From NCBI GenBank assembly GCA_030601485.1, contig JAUVTO010000058.1:1-9542 (forward strand): 9,542 nucleotides of DNA. The letters run 5' to 3'. Positions within the stretch are counted from its first letter, which is position 1; each line of letters starts with the position of its first letter. Source of the DNA: Desulfobacterales bacterium (GTDB lineage Bacteria > Desulfobacterota > Desulfobacteria > Desulfobacterales > UBA11574). The notes under the pieces were generated by a model, which saw only the letters and a list, made by a program, of their open reading frames with translations, was not told where the DNA came from and searched no databases. Shown here in pieces: positions 1 through 7,224 of the stretch. The translations under genes were made by a program, and so were the position numbers.

Positions 1-114
1 CCGGTTAAATGTTACACTCCGGTTATCATCGGCTTCGAACCATGCCTCGGTATCATTGAAACATACCGCATTACGATGGATAAGATCATAAAAAGTAAAA
101 TCGTATAGTCCCAT
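1..114 (-). CDS. AMP-dependent acyl-CoA synthetase/ligase, N-terminal 38 residues only
   Basis: Only the first 38 codons are inside the window; the gene continues past the left edge. The ATG at 114 is preceded by a GAGG ribosome-binding site with a 7-nt spacer. The peptide begins MGLYDFTFYDLIHRNAV and continues with an AW pair and a D-x-R-S-V-T-F stretch. This resembles the N-terminal start of AMP-forming acyl-CoA synthetases, where a Y-D-L-I/F-x-R-N-A motif precedes a D-x-x-A-W/F and a 'T-F/Y' strand. The family activates a carboxylic acid to acyl-AMP and then to an acyl-CoA thioester. None of the catalytic motifs is inside the window, so the substrate class cannot be judged. It lies downstream of the liv operon on the same strand, after a probable terminator hairpin, so it may be a separate transcription unit. 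The family call is moderately sure. Confidence 0.65.
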   Translation of the reverse strand, partial: MGLYDFTFYDLIHRNAVCFNDTEAWFEADDNRSVTFNR

Positions 115-154
115 GTTCAAACCTCTGATATATCACTTCTCTACCGAATTAAAA

Positions 155-198
155 CAGGTTACGCGTACTATATTTTTGTCGTTGGAACACGTAACCTG
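155..198 (-). terminator. inverted repeat downstream of the lipoprotein gene, terminator-like
   Basis: CAGGTTACG at 155-163 is the exact reverse complement of CGTAACCTG at 190-198, giving a 9-bp stem around a 26-nt loop. Read on the minus strand, the hairpin begins about 31 nt past the lipoprotein stop and is followed by TTTTAATT, which suits a rho-independent terminator for the liv operon. The loop is large for a classical terminator and the stem is only half GC, so a protein-binding site is an alternative. The left arm also contains the 8-bp palindrome TACGCGTA (160-167). Confidence 0.4.
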
Positions 199-229
199 CA
201 ATTTTAAAGAGTATATATTCGGTTTTTAC

Positions 230-829
230 TTATTCAGGAAACGTAGCTTCAAAAGTCGCCACCTGGGTCAGGCCGTCTGCTTTGAAAACAGCAGCGCCGC
301 CTTTGACATGAACCGGAACAGAATATTGAGGAATTTCTGTCCACCATTTTTCGAGCTGTGCCCATGCATTGGTTCCTTTTTCTTTCAGTTTGAAGCCGCC
401 GGTAACCAGCAGACTCAACAAAGACTGTCTCACATCAAAATGAGCATTCACTCTCACCTGGTTTGTTTTACCGGCAGGGACCCACATGGTCTCAGTGGAG
501 CTGACCGTATTCAGATCAAACTCTTCAAAGGCGATGGTAAACTTTAAACTTTCCATCTTTATCGGATAATCATTTGGGTTTTCTATGTTAAAGACGAACG
601 CCAGATTGAGGGGGGCCCCTACGTTGTCCGGCTTTCCTTTGGTGGGTTGAACTTTTTTTGAAAAGTACCAGTACCCAAAAGCATGGGAAACTTCCATTGA
701 GTCTAAAGTAACCACCGGCATCTTGAAATTTTGTTGTGTGGGTTTTGTCATCATTCCGGCGCAACCCGTAAGCAAGGCAACAATGGAGACAACACTCAAA
801 CATTTAAGTATAATTGACTTTCTATGCAT
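230..829 (-). CDS. LEA type 2 family lipoprotein
   Basis: A 199-residue predicted lipoprotein. The N-terminus has basic residues (HRK), a hydrophobic stretch and a lipobox L-T-G-C, with the lipidated cysteine at residue 23. Signal peptidase II would cleave there, leaving the protein anchored to a membrane facing the periplasm. The mature part resembles the LEA14/WHy (LEA type 2) fold: a 'F-N-I-E-N-P-N-D-Y-P-I' strand near the middle, followed by 'VPAGKTNQVRV', the pattern of these immunoglobulin-like beta domains. No enzymatic residues are evident and the molecular function of bacterial members is poorly defined. The ATG at 829 has a strong GGGAGG site 6 nt upstream. The gene starts 28 nt after livF ends, so it is probably the last gene of the liv transcript. 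An accessory role in the envelope for the transport system is only inference. Confidence 0.75.
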   Translation of the reverse strand: MHRKSIILKCLSVVSIVALLTGCAGMMTKPTQQNFKMPVVTLDSMEVSHAFGYWYFSKKVQPTKGKPDNVGAPLNLAFVFNIENPNDYPIKMESLKFTIAFEEFDLNTVSSTETMWVPAGKTNQVRVNAHFDVRQSLLSLLVTGGFKLKEKGTNAWAQLEKWWTEIPQYSVPVHVKGGAAVFKADGLTQVATFEATFPE

Positions 830-857
830 TTTATTCCTCCCTTATTCTATTAAAGGG

Positions 858-1670
858 TTAGGTAAGCCATCTTTTTCTTCGCTTATAGTGCTTTACATCC
901 CGAAAACTTTTTCTTCTACCAATATCGGTAATGCCCAGGTAGAAATCCTTGATATCCGGATTTTCTCTAAGCTTCTCGGCCGTGTCGTCCATGACTATGC
1001 GACCGTTTTCCATCACGTAGGCATAGGGTGCAACATTAAGGGCAAGTTTGGCATTCTGTTCCACCAGAAGAATCGATATTTTCTCCTCCTGGTTAAGCTT
1101 TGTAATAATATTGAAAATTTCATGGATAAGAAGCGGAGCCAGACCCATGGAAGGTTCATCCAAAAGGATCAGTTTGGGACTGGTCATTAAAGCACGCCCC
1201 ACAACCGTCATCTGCTGCTCTCCGCCGCTGATAAACCCGGCGATTTCACGGCGCTTTTCCTTTAGCCGAGGGAAGTAGTTATATACCATTTCCAGCCCGT
1301 CCTTGACCGACCTGCCGTACTTTCGCATATGGGCACCCACCTTCAGGTTCTCCTCTACCGTGAGGTGTTCAAACACCCTGCGCCCCTCAATTACCTGAAC
1401 GATACCCATTTTGGCAATCTTTTCAGCTTTTATCTTATCAATGCGCTCGCCCATGAATTCAATCGATCCATCAGTCACCTGGCCGTCTTCGTGTTTCAGC
1501 AAACCGGAGATAGCCTTTAAGATAGTACTCTTGCCAGCCCCATTGGCACCTAAAAGGGCCACAACCCCCCCTTTGGGAACCTCAATGGAAACACCCTTAA
1601 TTACTAAAATGACCTCGTGATATTTGACTTCAATATTATTGATCTTTAAGATCATTTTTTCATCGGACAA
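858..1670 (-). CDS. livF: branched-chain amino acid-type ABC transporter ATP-binding protein LivF
   Basis: One of two cytoplasmic ATPases powering the Liv-type importer. It has a Walker A G-A-N-G-A-G-K-S at residues 41-48, an ABC signature ISGGEQQ (usually LSGGEQQ), a Walker B LILLDEPSMGLAP and a switch region ILLVEQNA. The combination of E-Q-N after the Walker B region and 'S-x-GLAP' is typical of LivF rather than LivG. At 270 residues it is about 30 longer than common LivF proteins because of a basic C-terminal tail (RRKSFRDVKHYKRRKRW) after the usual end 'FYLGI'. The start is a TTG at 1670: an AGGAAGGAGG ribosome-binding site ends 10 nt upstream of it, whereas the first in-frame ATG (1655) is about 25 nt away. 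It lies 18 nt after livK and is co-transcribed with it. Specificity for leucine, isoleucine and valine is not shown by the sequence. Confidence 0.93.
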   Translation of the reverse strand: MSDEKMILKINNIEVKYHEVILVIKGVSIEVPKGGVVALLGANGAGKSTILKAISGLLKHEDGQVTDGSIEFMGERIDKIKAEKIAKMGIVQVIEGRRVFEHLTVEENLKVGAHMRKYGRSVKDGLEMVYNYFPRLKEKRREIAGFISGGEQQMTVVGRALMTSPKLILLDEPSMGLAPLLIHEIFNIITKLNQEEKISILLVEQNAKLALNVAPYAYVMENGRIVMDDTAEKLRENPDIKDFYLGITDIGRRKSFRDVKHYKRRKRWLT

Positions 1671-1688
1671 AACCTAAAGACCTCCTTC

Positions 1689-2936
1689 CTACCAGCCTAG
1701 CCATTCATTAGCCCATTTATCAGGCCACCTTTTCTTCAGGTCAACTTCATCGAGCAGTGAGAACTTCCCATTTTTATATTCATAGATCTTTGCTATGCTT
1801 TGAGGCCTGTGATCTGTTGCAGTATATGTTACCGGAGCAATACCAAGACCAATTTCAAAGTCCTTCATTGTCTCAAAACCCTTTCTAAGGATCCCTTCCC
1901 CGGACAAATCTCCGGCCTTATCCGCCCGCTTCAACGCTTCCGCAAGCCCCAGCGCACTTGCCCATGCCTGGACGGTATGTATTGTTCGTTTTTCCAGAGG
2001 GACTCCAGGGTTATACTTCTTGGCATATTCGATAACCTTGTCCATTAAAGGTACATCAAGTCCGAAAAACGCCCACGGGGCACATCCGATAACGCCTTCT
2101 GCTGCCTTTCCTGCCAGCTTGGGAAGGTTCTCATCATACCCCCAGCATTTTACGAGATGATCGGCGCCCAGTCCCAGTGCATAAGAATCACGCAGCGTTG
2201 CGGCAACAGACATCACCGTATTGGTGTGCAGGAGGACATCCGGCTTAAACTCCTTTAATGCAAGGATCTGACTCTTGGTATCGATTGCAAATAACGATAT
2301 GCTCTGGTCAGGACCAATTTCAAAACCGAGCATATTAGCCTGCTCTTTTGCTGCCTTAATTGAAGAACTGCTGAACGGTGAAGCAGTCATATAGCACATG
2401 GCAATTCTTGGCTTGCGTTTCCCATAATCAGGTTTTTGGGGCCATTTTTTATCAAACCACACAGTTATGAGCCCCCTTGACTGGGTCGAATAGTCAGTCG
2501 CAAAAAACAGATTATAGGGTGTCTTTTCCGGTTTGCATAAATGTCCCGAATAAGACGCCGATATATAAGGGATCTTGTCTCTGGCTACCGTCGGCGCCAA
2601 TGCTTCTGTATCGCCAGTTCCCCAACCTAGAATAGCCACACATTTTAGTCGCTTAAACAAGTTGTATTTAGTCAGGGCCTCGGGAATACGATATCCATAA
2701 TCAAACTGATAAAGCTTGATCTGCTTTCCGTTAATCCCTCCATTATCATTCACATAATGAATTGCTTCTGCAATGCCCAGGGCATAATCCTTGCCCACAT
2801 CCGAGGTCGCTCCGGTCATGTCATTGAGCGATCCCACCTTAATTGTTTCGGCTCCGGCCATGGAAGAAAATCCGGCAACAAGGGCCACAATAAATAGTGA
2901 TATTATAAACTTTGACCACATATTTTTAGCGAACAT
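1689..2936 (-). CDS. livK: Liv-type ABC transporter periplasmic substrate-binding protein
   Basis: A 415-residue type I periplasmic binding protein (Peripla_BP_6 / LivK-like). It starts with a signal peptide: basic KNMWSK, a hydrophobic core and a likely signal peptidase I site A-G-A|E-T after residue 29. The mature protein opens with the family hallmark IKVGSLNDMTGATSDVG, then G-I-x-x-A-I-x-Y-V-N-D-N-G-G-I-N-G, the ligand-cleft strand/helix unit. A later block, ISASYSGHLCKPEKTPYNLF, is characteristic of the second cleft region. It captures substrate in the periplasm and delivers it to LivH/LivM. The ligand cannot be read from the sequence; relatives bind branched-chain amino acids, amides, urea or aromatic and aliphatic carboxylates. 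The ATG at 2936 follows a GGGGGG-containing purine tract. The gene sits between livM and livF, separated from livM by a 199-nt spacer that carries repeats. That spacer could hold an internal promoter to raise binding-protein output. Confidence 0.92.
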   Translation of the reverse strand: MFAKNMWSKFIISLFIVALVAGFSSMAGAETIKVGSLNDMTGATSDVGKDYALGIAEAIHYVNDNGGINGKQIKLYQFDYGYRIPEALTKYNLFKRLKCVAILGWGTGDTEALAPTVARDKIPYISASYSGHLCKPEKTPYNLFFATDYSTQSRGLITVWFDKKWPQKPDYGKRKPRIAMCYMTASPFSSSSIKAAKEQANMLGFEIGPDQSISLFAIDTKSQILALKEFKPDVLLHTNTVMSVAATLRDSYALGLGADHLVKCWGYDENLPKLAGKAAEGVIGCAPWAFFGLDVPLMDKVIEYAKKYNPGVPLEKRTIHTVQAWASALGLAEALKRADKAGDLSGEGILRKGFETMKDFEIGLGIAPVTYTATDHRPQSIAKIYEYKNGKFSLLDEVDLKKRWPDKWANEWLGW

Positions 2937-3001
2937 AATTTCTTTCCCCCCTTTTTATGAGAGTGTGATTTTCATCGGGTTTCTGCCAAATTCCTACTGT
3001 T

Positions 3002-3012
3002 ATCACCTCCTT
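3002..3012 (-). promoter_or_regulatory. extended Shine-Dalgarno-like sequence without an obvious gene
   Basis: The minus strand reads AAGGAGGTGAT, an 11-nt perfect complement to the 16S rRNA 3' end. It lies about 65 nt upstream of livK. No start codon follows at a suitable distance except codons that open very short frames, such as the MKITLS hexapeptide whose ATG is too far downstream. It may be part of a dispersed repeat, a relic, or a ribosome standby/pausing site in the livK leader. Confidence 0.3.
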
Positions 3013-3035
3013 TTTTATAACCCGGACAAACCGGC

Positions 3036-3064
3036 CTCCGGCTCGTAGATCCTACGGTACGGAG
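3036..3064 (-). repeat. compound hairpin in the livM-livK spacer
   Basis: Two nested inverted repeats share one centre. CTCCG (3036-3040) pairs with CGGAG (3060-3064), and inside it CGTAG (3044-3048) pairs with CTACG (3052-3056) around a 3-nt loop. Mismatched trinucleotides separate the two stems. There is no T-run, so it is not a standard terminator. It adjoins a CAAAT-rich repeat tract on one side and a CCGG-rich stretch on the other. This suggests a small palindromic repeat element or an mRNA-processing/stability hairpin between livM and livK. Confidence 0.45.
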
Positions 3065-3070
3065 AGAAAT

Positions 3071-3133
3071 AACAAATCACAAGCATCAAATCTCAAATAA
3101 ATTCCAAACTACGAGCTCCAAATTCCAAATAAG
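3071..3133. repeat. degenerate CAAAT / AATTCCAAAT repeat tract
   Basis: Five copies of CAAAT, plus a CCAAAC variant, occur within 63 nt. Two of the flanking units read AATTCCAAA. The tract begins immediately after the livM stop codon and fills most of the spacer before the hairpin. Similar low-complexity tracts occur between genes in Desulfobacterales as far as I recall; their function is unknown to me. Confidence 0.5.
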
Positions 3134-3135
3134 AT

Positions 3136-4236
3136 CTAATATGAAAAGGGCCACAGATTAAAATAATTTTTAATTTGCCACCACCGATAGGCCAACCCAT
3201 TGGGTTCAAATATCATAAATAAACATATGGCCAGACCAAATGCAGCCTCTTTAATAAACAAAAAATCCATCAATAGTTTGGGATAAATATCCGCAAGAGG
3301 CATGATGGCCAATTGTAAAACCTCCATCACCACGACCATGAATATGGATCCAAAAATAGTCCCGTGGATAGAGCCAACCCCGCCGATAAGGATCACGCCC
3401 ACCAGCCACAAAGACCAAAACCAGGGGAAGTGTTCGGGGCTTATGGCAGCAATGTTGCTGATCCAGAACGCTCCGGCAATTCCGCCGATAAATCCGGCCA
3501 CAAAAAAAGCCAGAAGCTTATATTTGACAACATTAATACCCATGACCTCCGCAGAAATGTCATTGTCACGTATGGCCACCCAGGCCCGGCCGACTCTCGA
3601 CCTGAGCAGGTTGACCATGATTATAACACAGAGAATCACAAGGACAAGCATCATAAAATATACTTTAAGGTCACTGTCAATGACCCACGGTCCTACCTTG
3701 ATGGTTCCCGGAGGCAAAGAAAAGGCCTGTCCTCGTCCACCGATCTGGCTTACATACTGGGTGATGATAAAATCTACGGTAATGAACTGGGCGGCCATGG
3801 TTGTTAAAATAAGGTAAAATCCTTTTACCCTGGCAGAAGGGAGCCCGAACAAAAGACTCCATATGCCGGCTGTAAATGCGGCAATTAGGATGCTGAAAGG
3901 ATAAGCAATGCCGAAATCCATCATGAATTTGGGCCAGGGGAATTCAAGGATAAGCAGAGTGCTTGTATATGCGCCCACCGCAATAAAGGCTGCATGGCCC
4001 AGGGTTATCTGGCCGCAAAAGCCGATTAATAACTGCACCCCTAAAGCACCAAGCACTGTATAGCCGACCTGATTACAAACACTTAGCCAATAAGAATCTG
4101 CAACCAGTGGGATAACAACAAACAAAATGATGAAAAGCAGGATCATTTTGCCCTTGATAAACTTGGTCTGCCACCAGGCATGATCTTGAACATAATTTTG
4201 ATGGTAAACACCGCAGGGGAGCCAGATTGTTGACAT
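3136..4236 (-). CDS. livM: branched-chain amino acid-type ABC transporter permease LivM
   Basis: A 366-residue integral inner-membrane permease that pairs with LivH to form the translocation path. The signature GQITLGHAAFIAVGAYTS starts at residue 75 and is diagnostic for LivM. A cytoplasmic EAA-type loop, RAWVAIRDNDISAEVMGI, lies near residue 217 onward and is where the ATPases dock. About ten hydrophobic segments are visible. The N-terminus carries an extra roughly 30-residue hydrophilic leader (with HQNYVQDHAWWQ) before the first membrane segment. The C-terminus ends IFEPNGLAYRWWQIKNYF and then LWPFSY, a tail I associate with Desulfobacterota homologues. The ATG at 4236 has a GGAG site 8 nt upstream. 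It follows livH after a 129-nt spacer containing a palindromic element. Confidence 0.93.
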   Translation of the reverse strand: MSTIWLPCGVYHQNYVQDHAWWQTKFIKGKMILLFIILFVVIPLVADSYWLSVCNQVGYTVLGALGVQLLIGFCGQITLGHAAFIAVGAYTSTLLILEFPWPKFMMDFGIAYPFSILIAAFTAGIWSLLFGLPSARVKGFYLILTTMAAQFITVDFIITQYVSQIGGRGQAFSLPPGTIKVGPWVIDSDLKVYFMMLVLVILCVIIMVNLLRSRVGRAWVAIRDNDISAEVMGINVVKYKLLAFFVAGFIGGIAGAFWISNIAAISPEHFPWFWSLWLVGVILIGGVGSIHGTIFGSIFMVVVMEVLQLAIMPLADIYPKLLMDFLFIKEAAFGLAICLFMIFEPNGLAYRWWQIKNYFNLWPFSY

Positions 4237-4250
4237 AAAAAACTCCGTTT

Positions 4251-4352
4251 ATTAGGTATCGGGGATTAGGTACTGGGTATTTGATGAATGAATTCGACTT
4301 TTTGCGAATTCATCATATTCCATTTACAAATACCCGATACCCAATACCTAAT
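4251..4352. repeat. about 100-bp imperfect palindromic element in the livH-livM spacer
   Basis: The left part begins ATTAGGTATCGGGG (4251) and ends GGGTATTTG (4283). The right part runs CAAATACCCGATACCCAATA (4327) to CCTAAT (4352) and is its imperfect reverse complement. In the centre, ATGAATTCG (4288-4296) and CGAATTCAT (4305-4313) form a perfect 9-bp stem with an 8-nt loop. The arms are themselves built from degenerate GGTAT/GGGTAT units. It resembles a dispersed palindromic (REP/MITE-like) repeat. No terminal target duplication or transposase is seen. When transcribed it would fold into a long hairpin between the two permease genes. Confidence 0.6.
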
Positions 4353-4365
4353 ATCCAATTTCAAG

Positions 4366-5250
4366 TTATACTCGTTCAATTCGCTCCCAGCCCCAGAGCC
4401 CATGCGGCTTGAAGAGCAGGAAGACGACCATGAAAACAAAAGGGGCTACCTCTTTGATACCGCCGGGAAAGTATTTGTCCAGATAAGCCCCGCACAGGTT
4501 CTGTAATATGCCGATGGCAATACCACCGACAATTGCACCCGGCACGGAATTGAGTCCCCCTAACACCACCGCAGGCAGAACCAGCAAACCGAGGTATCCT
4601 ACGGATATGTTAAGCCCGTTGATGTTTCCCAAAAGGGTTCCGCCCACGCCGGCCGCCATAAAAGCGATGCCCCAGGCTGCCGCATAGACAAATCTTGCAC
4701 TCACACCAATGGAAAGGGCGGCCATCTCATCGTCGGCTGTAGCCTGCATGGCAAGTCCCCACCGGGTATATTTAAAAAAACAGCCAAAAATAATTAAAAG
4801 AATAATGGCTGCCACAAAGCTCCATAGATACGCCTGACCCACAATGACGGGTCCTATGTGAATCGGCTCAATTGAAAAAACCGGCGGGGTGAATACACGG
4901 GTATCGGTACCCCATATGAGTTCCAGCATTCCCTTAAAAAAAAATGAAAGCCCTACGGTTACCATGATAACCGTAAGAACCGGCTCGCCGATAAGTTTGT
5001 CTAAAAAAATTCTTTCCGTCAGGATCCCCAGGATCAGACCTATGATCAGTGAAATTAAAAGCGCCGGCAAAAATGGTATGCCCATGGAGTAAAAGCTTAA
5101 AGAAACATAGGCTCCGATAAGCGTCATCTCCCCCATGGCCAGATTCAACACACCCGAGCATTTATATATCAACACCCACCCAAGGGCGACAAGGGCATAG
5201 ATGCTGCCAACCATAATGCCCGTAGTAATCGTCATCAAAAACAGTTCCAT
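4366..5250 (-). CDS. livH: branched-chain amino acid-type ABC transporter permease LivH
   Basis: A 294-residue inner-membrane permease of the LivH family, close to the usual length. The N-terminal pattern GSIYALVALGWVLIYKCSGV followed by L-N-L-A-M-G-E (residues 15-41) is diagnostic: LivH proteins have a 'Y-A-L-x-A-x-G-x-x-x-I-x-x-x-x-x-x-x-N-x-A-x-G-E/D' block. The cytoplasmic EAA-type loop is represented by RWGLAMQATADDEMAALSIGV. The end, FLLFKPHGLWG, is also typical. It forms the channel with LivM and is driven by LivG and LivF. The ATG at 5250 is preceded by GGAG with a 6-nt spacer and lies 21 nt past the TGA stop of the CoA ligase gene, so the two are translated from one message. Confidence 0.93.
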   Translation of the reverse strand: MELFLMTITTGIMVGSIYALVALGWVLIYKCSGVLNLAMGEMTLIGAYVSLSFYSMGIPFLPALLISLIIGLILGILTERIFLDKLIGEPVLTVIMVTVGLSFFFKGMLELIWGTDTRVFTPPVFSIEPIHIGPVIVGQAYLWSFVAAIILLIIFGCFFKYTRWGLAMQATADDEMAALSIGVSARFVYAAAWGIAFMAAGVGGTLLGNINGLNISVGYLGLLVLPAVVLGGLNSVPGAIVGGIAIGILQNLCGAYLDKYFPGGIKEVAPFVFMVVFLLFKPHGLWGWERIERV

Positions 5251-5271
5251 CCGTCACTCCATTGTAAATTT

Positions 5272-7224
5272 TCAATCCTTTACTTTTCTAATTTGAAGAT
5301 TGGTCTTAATATGCGCTTGTCTCCCATCTTCATACTTGATCGTGTCATCGATATGCACCGTGTCATTTTCAGAATAAAAGGCGTCCACTATATTATGATA
5401 TCTTTTTTCTACAAATGCCCGGCGCAATTTTCTGGTCCTTGTAAGTTCATCATCGTCGGCATCGAACTCCTTATACAGGTTAACGAATTTTACCACTCTT
5501 GCCGTTTCCGGTAGGTCTTTGTTGGCTTTATGTATCTGCGCTTCCACCAATTTATAGATCTGATCCAGCTGAGAAAGTTCCTGATAACTCGTATAATTGA
5601 TCTTTTTTTCATCCGCCCATTTACCTACCACGGAGTAATCGATACAAATGACGGCTGTAATATAATCCCTCTTATCTCCGATCACCCACGAGTCTCTCAC
5701 ATAGGGGCTGAATTTCAAGCGGGTCTCCAGGTACTGGGGAGAAAAAGGTTTCCCGTCCCTGAGAGTGAATACATCCTTAGTGCGATCAAAGACAACCAGG
5801 TGACCGTCATCGTCAATAAAACCTCTGTCACCTGAATAGAGCCAATCATCCTTCAAGGTCTCTTCCGTGGCCTCGGGATTCTTATAATACCCCAGAAAAA
5901 CCGACGGGCTTCTGGTAAGGATCTCCCCATCTTCGGTAATTTTTATTTCTGTTTCCGGTATGGGGAGACCCACAGTGTCAAATTTTATGTCTCCACTACG
6001 ATGGACCACTGAAATACCGGCCACTTCGGTCTGGCCGTAAATCTGCTTGAGGTTTACTCCCAATGCATGAAAGAAACGAAAGTGGTCCGGCCCCATGGCC
6101 GCCCCACCGGTATAGGCATTGCGAACTCGGGAAAGACCCAGGTGGTCTTTCAGCTTTTTTTGCACCGTAATATACGCCAGCCAATCCAGAAACGCCCAGT
6201 ACCAGGGAATTGGTTTTTTCTGAAACTTTAGATCCGCCACATGATAACCGATCCGGGTAGAAAGCTCATAGAGTTTCCGCTTTATCCAGGTGGCATCCAG
6301 GTATTTGACCTGGACCGTACGGGTCATCTGCTCATACATGCGTGGGGGAGCAAACATAACATTGGGGCCTATTTCCCGGATGTTGTCTTGTGCGGTTTCA
6401 GGCTCCTCGGGAAAGTTAATGGTGTATCCCACCTGCAGACCACAGGAAATAGACATCATCTGCTCTCCGATCCATGCAAACGGCAGGTAAGAGACATAAT
6501 CATCCGTGGATAGGCATGGATCCACCGCCATGAGGTACTTTCCCATGGTCAACATGTTATTGTGGGAGAGCAATGCCCCTTTGGGCAGCGCCGTGGTGCC
6601 CGAGGTATAGAAAAGGAGCGCCACTTCATCGCCATGGCCCTTGTCGATCATCTCCTTGAACAGTTGTGGCTGTTGCTGTTCAAGTTCCCGACCCAACTGC
6701 TGAACTTGCTTGAGGCTTATCAGATAGCCCTGATCATAATTTCGCATCCCTTTGGGATTATCCCATATGATCTTTTCAAGCTTAGGACATTCATTAAAAA
6801 TTGAAATGGCTTTATCGACCTCTTCCTGACCTTCACCGAACAAAAACTTTGTGTCTGAATGGTCGATTATATATTTGACTTCTTCGGTCAAGCTGTCCTG
6901 GAACAGCCACACGCCCACTCCTCCGGCACACAGGGTGGCCATTTCCGCCCACAGGCCTTCAGGACGGTTGTCGCCGATCATGGATACTTTGTCTCCATTT
7001 TCGAGTCCAAGGCTGAGGAGGCCCAATGCGAGGTATTTAACGTTCTCGAGATAATCGTACCATGTGATGGGGCGCCAGATTCCAAACTCTTTCTCACGCA
7101 TGGCCACCCTGTTTTGGCCATACTGGTGCGCCTTTTCATAAAAAAGTTTGGGGATCGTCAGATCTTTTGTAATTTCAATGCCGTATTGGCTATTATTTTG
7201 AACGGTTTTATCTCCTTGTTGCAT
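5272..7224 (-). CDS. AMP-forming acyl-CoA synthetase, long-chain type, embedded in the liv operon
   Basis: A 650-residue cytoplasmic ligase expected to convert a carboxylic acid, ATP and CoA to acyl-CoA, AMP and PPi. Motifs in order: phosphate-binding loop YTSGTTALPKG (206-216), YTGGAAMGP (371-379), YGQTEVAG (396-403), the ribose-binding Asp in YSGDRG (463-468), the hinge region DRTKDVFTL (480-488) and a C-terminal TRTRKLRR that should hold the catalytic lysine. Length and the C-terminal 'E-L-T-x-T-x-K-L-x-R' form match long-chain acyl-CoA synthetases (COG1022-like) rather than short-chain ones. The chain length or aromatic nature of the substrate cannot be read. I chose the ATG at 7224, which has GAGG 6 nt upstream and overlaps the end of livG by 17 nt; an in-frame TTG at 7242 extends further without a better site. 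It ends in TGA 21 nt before livH. Its place among transporter genes suggests that the imported compound, or a product of it, is activated here. Confidence 0.93.
   Translation of the reverse strand: MQQGDKTVQNNSQYGIEITKDLTIPKLFYEKAHQYGQNRVAMREKEFGIWRPITWYDYLENVKYLALGLLSLGLENGDKVSMIGDNRPEGLWAEMATLCAGGVGVWLFQDSLTEEVKYIIDHSDTKFLFGEGQEEVDKAISIFNECPKLEKIIWDNPKGMRNYDQGYLISLKQVQQLGRELEQQQPQLFKEMIDKGHGDEVALLFYTSGTTALPKGALLSHNNMLTMGKYLMAVDPCLSTDDYVSYLPFAWIGEQMMSISCGLQVGYTINFPEEPETAQDNIREIGPNVMFAPPRMYEQMTRTVQVKYLDATWIKRKLYELSTRIGYHVADLKFQKKPIPWYWAFLDWLAYITVQKKLKDHLGLSRVRNAYTGGAAMGPDHFRFFHALGVNLKQIYGQTEVAGISVVHRSGDIKFDTVGLPIPETEIKITEDGEILTRSPSVFLGYYKNPEATEETLKDDWLYSGDRGFIDDDGHLVVFDRTKDVFTLRDGKPFSPQYLETRLKFSPYVRDSWVIGDKRDYITAVICIDYSVVGKWADEKKINYTSYQELSQLDQIYKLVEAQIHKANKDLPETARVVKFVNLYKEFDADDDELTRTRKLRRAFVEKRYHNIVDAFYSENDTVHIDDTIKYEDGRQAHIKTNLQIRKVKD

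Noticed and set aside
113..547. Plus-strand ORF of 144 codons over the lipoprotein gene
   Set aside because: It is antisense to a well-supported lipoprotein with a signal peptide and strong ribosome-binding site, and its translation shows no recognisable family features.
3071..3133. CRISPR array in the CAAAT-rich tract
   Set aside because: The repeat units are 5-9 nt, degenerate and irregularly spaced; there are no spacers of uniform length and no cas genes.
3302..3817. Plus-strand ORFs of 171 and 147 codons inside livM
   Set aside because: They are mirror frames of the livM membrane protein; composition is low in hydrophobic periodicity and no start signal is present.
5272..5274. Genome-wide TGA reassignment (to Trp or Gly) as an explanation of the in-frame TGAs
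   Set aside because: The CoA ligase ends in TGA at the expected family C-terminus, 21 nt before the livH start, and tryptophans throughout the window are encoded by TGG. TGA therefore acts as a normal stop.
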